The notes under the pieces are model-generated. The model ran no database searches and had not been told where the DNA came from. It saw nothing but the letters and a program-made list of their open reading frames with translations. Below are positions 5,254 to 6,476 of a stretch of DNA of 6,476 bases, one piece after another (the stretch's first letter is position 1; the number at the start of each line of letters is the position of its first letter). The stretch is from Gemmatimonadota bacterium (lineage in GTDB: Bacteria; GCA-2686955): positions 1 to 6,476 of the forward strand of contig JALXCG010000320.1 in NCBI GenBank assembly GCA_026991065.1, written 5' to 3'. The position numbers were made by a program, and so were the translations under genes.

Positions 5254-6476
5254 CTAGAGCGACGCCAACGCGGCGTCGATCTGACTGAACACCGCTTCAT
5301 CGGTAAAGTGTTTGAGCGCGATCGCCTGCGTCGGGCATTTGGCATTGCAGAGCCCATCCCCCTTGCAGAGCACCGGATTGACCCGCGCTTTCAGCCCCGC
5401 CGCGGTATCGACAAAATGGATCGCATCATAGGTGCAGGCGCTGATGCAGGCGCCGCAGGCCACGCACTCCTCCTCCGTCACCTCGCAGACCGAACCGGAA
5501 GCCTTGACCGTATCCTGCGCCAACAAACTCCCCGCGCGACCGGCGGCGCCGAAAGCCTGACTGATGCTCTCGCTCAAATGCTTCGGATAGTGGGCGGTGC
5601 CGCACAGATAAACGCCCTCGGCGGCGAAATCGACCGGACGCAGCTTGACGTGGGCCTCCTGAAAAAACCCATCGGGGTTCAGCGAGATCTTGAACAGACG
5701 CGCCGCATCCATGCTGCCGGCCGAAGGCACCACCGCCACGGAGAGCGCCACCAGGTCGGCGTCCAGCTCCAGCCGCTGCCCCAGAATCGGGTCGGGCACG
5801 CTCACCCGCAGCACCGCGCGCCCCTCGGCACTGGTGGCGGCTTCCACCCGCGGCCCATCACTCGGCTCAAAACGCACGAAACGCACCTCGCGCTCCGCCG
5901 CCCGGCGATAGTAATCCTCGCTGAAGCCATAGGTGCGCATGTCGCGGAAGAGCACGTAGACCACCATCCGCGGATTCAGCTCCTTGAGCTTCAGCGCGTT
6001 TTTCACCGCCTGGCCGCAACAGACCCGGGCACAGTAGTTGCGATCCTCCCGGCGGCAGCCGACGCACTGGATCATCACCAGGCTTTGGGTCTCGCGCAGA
6101 CTCTCCGGCTCCAGGCTGATCCGCTCCTCCAACTGCAGTTGCGTCAACACCCGCGGATCTTCGCCGTAGAGATATTCGCGCGGGGCATACTCCGCCGCGC
6201 CGGTGGCCAGAATCGCCGCGCCATGTTCGATCCTGCGCACGCCGCCGGCCATCTCCACCGTGGTGGTGAAATTGCCGACATAGCCCGCGACATCGGTGAT
6301 GGTGGCGCGGTGCAGCACATGAATCAACCGGTGCTGGTAGACCCGGCGAATCAGATCGCCGAGATAGGCCTGCACATCAACCCCCTCCACCGTGTAGTGG
6401 AGGCGCCGCGCCACGCCGCCCAGGTCGGCCTCCCGCTCCACCAGGTAGACCTCGAACCCCTGTTCGGCCAGCCCGA
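5254..6476 (-). CDS. bamE: BamE-like HdrA-family FAD iron-sulfur subunit, 5'-truncated
   Basis: The C-terminal ~407 residues of a heterodisulfide reductase subunit A-like flavoprotein; the start and the N-terminal Fe-S part lie beyond the right edge. The first visible residues are the second strand of the FAD-binding Rossmann fold (GFEVYLVERE then LGG). Next come an ATG segment followed by EYLYGEDPRVLTQLQLEER, typical of HdrA, and a Cys-rich 4Fe-4S region CVGC plus YCARVCC (6066 to about 6016). The second flavin-domain part contains GVYLCGTAHYPK. Two ferredoxin motifs close the protein: CVACGACISAC (about 5466-5434) and CKGDGLCNAKC (about 5367-5335), the latter with Asp in place of the second ligand Cys. 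HdrA proteins are the flavin-bifurcating hub of such complexes, and the following MvhD-like gene encodes its usual partner. The stop is TAG at 5256-5254. The HdrA identity is firm; the bamE name follows from gene order. Confidence 0.88.
   Translation of the reverse strand, partial: GLAEQGFEVYLVEREADLGGVARRLHYTVEGVDVQAYLGDLIRRVYQHRLIHVLHRATITDVAGYVGNFTTTVEMAGGVRRIEHGAAILATGAAEYAPREYLYGEDPRVLTQLQLEERISLEPESLRETQSLVMIQCVGCRREDRNYCARVCCGQAVKNALKLKELNPRMVVYVLFRDMRTYGFSEDYYRRAAEREVRFVRFEPSDGPRVEAATSAEGRAVLRVSVPDPILGQRLELDADLVALSVAVVPSAGSMDAARLFKISLNPDGFFQEAHVKLRPVDFAAEGVYLCGTAHYPKHLSESISQAFGAAGRAGSLLAQDTVKASGSVCEVTEEECVACGACISACTYDAIHFVDTAAGLKARVNPVLCKGDGLCNAKCPTQAIALKHFTDEAVFSQIDAALASL

Noticed and set aside
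1-6476. CRISPR arrays, tRNA/rRNA genes, insertion sequences
   Set aside because: No spaced identical repeats of CRISPR type, no cloverleaf or rRNA-like segments, no transposase frames or terminal inverted repeats were seen; coding sequence covers nearly the whole window.

Overview
This is a GC-rich window dominated by one co-oriented minus-strand gene cluster, with one unrelated-looking plus-strand gene that meets it tail to tail. Read in transcription order (right to left), the cluster encodes an HdrA-like flavoprotein (cut by the right edge), an MvhD-like protein with an in-frame UGA, a NuoE-like subunit, a NuoF-like subunit, and a 2Fe-2S/2x4Fe-4S ferredoxin-type subunit. As far as I know this is the order of bamE-bamF-bamG-bamH-bamI, the electron-delivery half of the class II (tungsten, ATP-independent) benzoyl-CoA reductase of strictly anaerobic aromatic degraders such as Geobacter. 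bamB (the tungsten active-site subunit), bamC and bamD would be expected just beyond the right edge; they are not visible, so the Bam assignment rests on gene order and domain content.

The most instructive point is bamF. A plain six-frame reading starts this gene at an internal GTG and loses the first 40 codons. The true start is an ATG at 5225 with a good ribosome binding site, and codon 19 is UGA at 5171-5169. It sits exactly where MvhD proteins carry the second Cys of their conserved CxWC motif. A perfect 8-bp inverted repeat with a 3-nt GUU loop follows at the spacing expected of a bacterial SECIS element. The gene is therefore a selenoprotein, and the host should have a SelA/B/C/D system. 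The same protein carries a C-terminal winged-helix-like domain and a CxxCG tail beyond the MvhD core.

Layout: 2-1228 (+) is the 3' part of a gene for a repetitive protein with nine GDDxY-type repeats, probably a beta-solenoid of unknown function. The other genes are on the minus strand: 1235-1831 bamI, 1828-3813 bamH, 3823-4320 bamG, 4317-5225 bamF and 5254-6476 bamE (partial). The minus-strand genes are tightly packed: two ATGA overlaps, a 9-bp gap and a 28-bp gap. This points to one transcript with translational coupling. No gap is long enough to hide another gene, and no RNA gene, CRISPR array or mobile element was seen.

How the parts probably work together (inference from family knowledge): NADH or NAD+ would be handled at FMN on the BamH/BamG pair. 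Electrons would pass through BamI and the many iron-sulfur clusters of BamH to the FAD of BamE, with BamF as the 2Fe-2S/selenol relay on BamE, and on towards BamD and BamBC. Flavin-based electron bifurcation at BamE is the accepted idea for how such a complex reaches the very low potential needed for aromatic ring reduction. The organism is most likely an obligate anaerobe with selenocysteine use, plausibly a GC-rich member of the Desulfobacterota (Geobacter/Desulfuromonas-like), but the window cannot fix the taxon.
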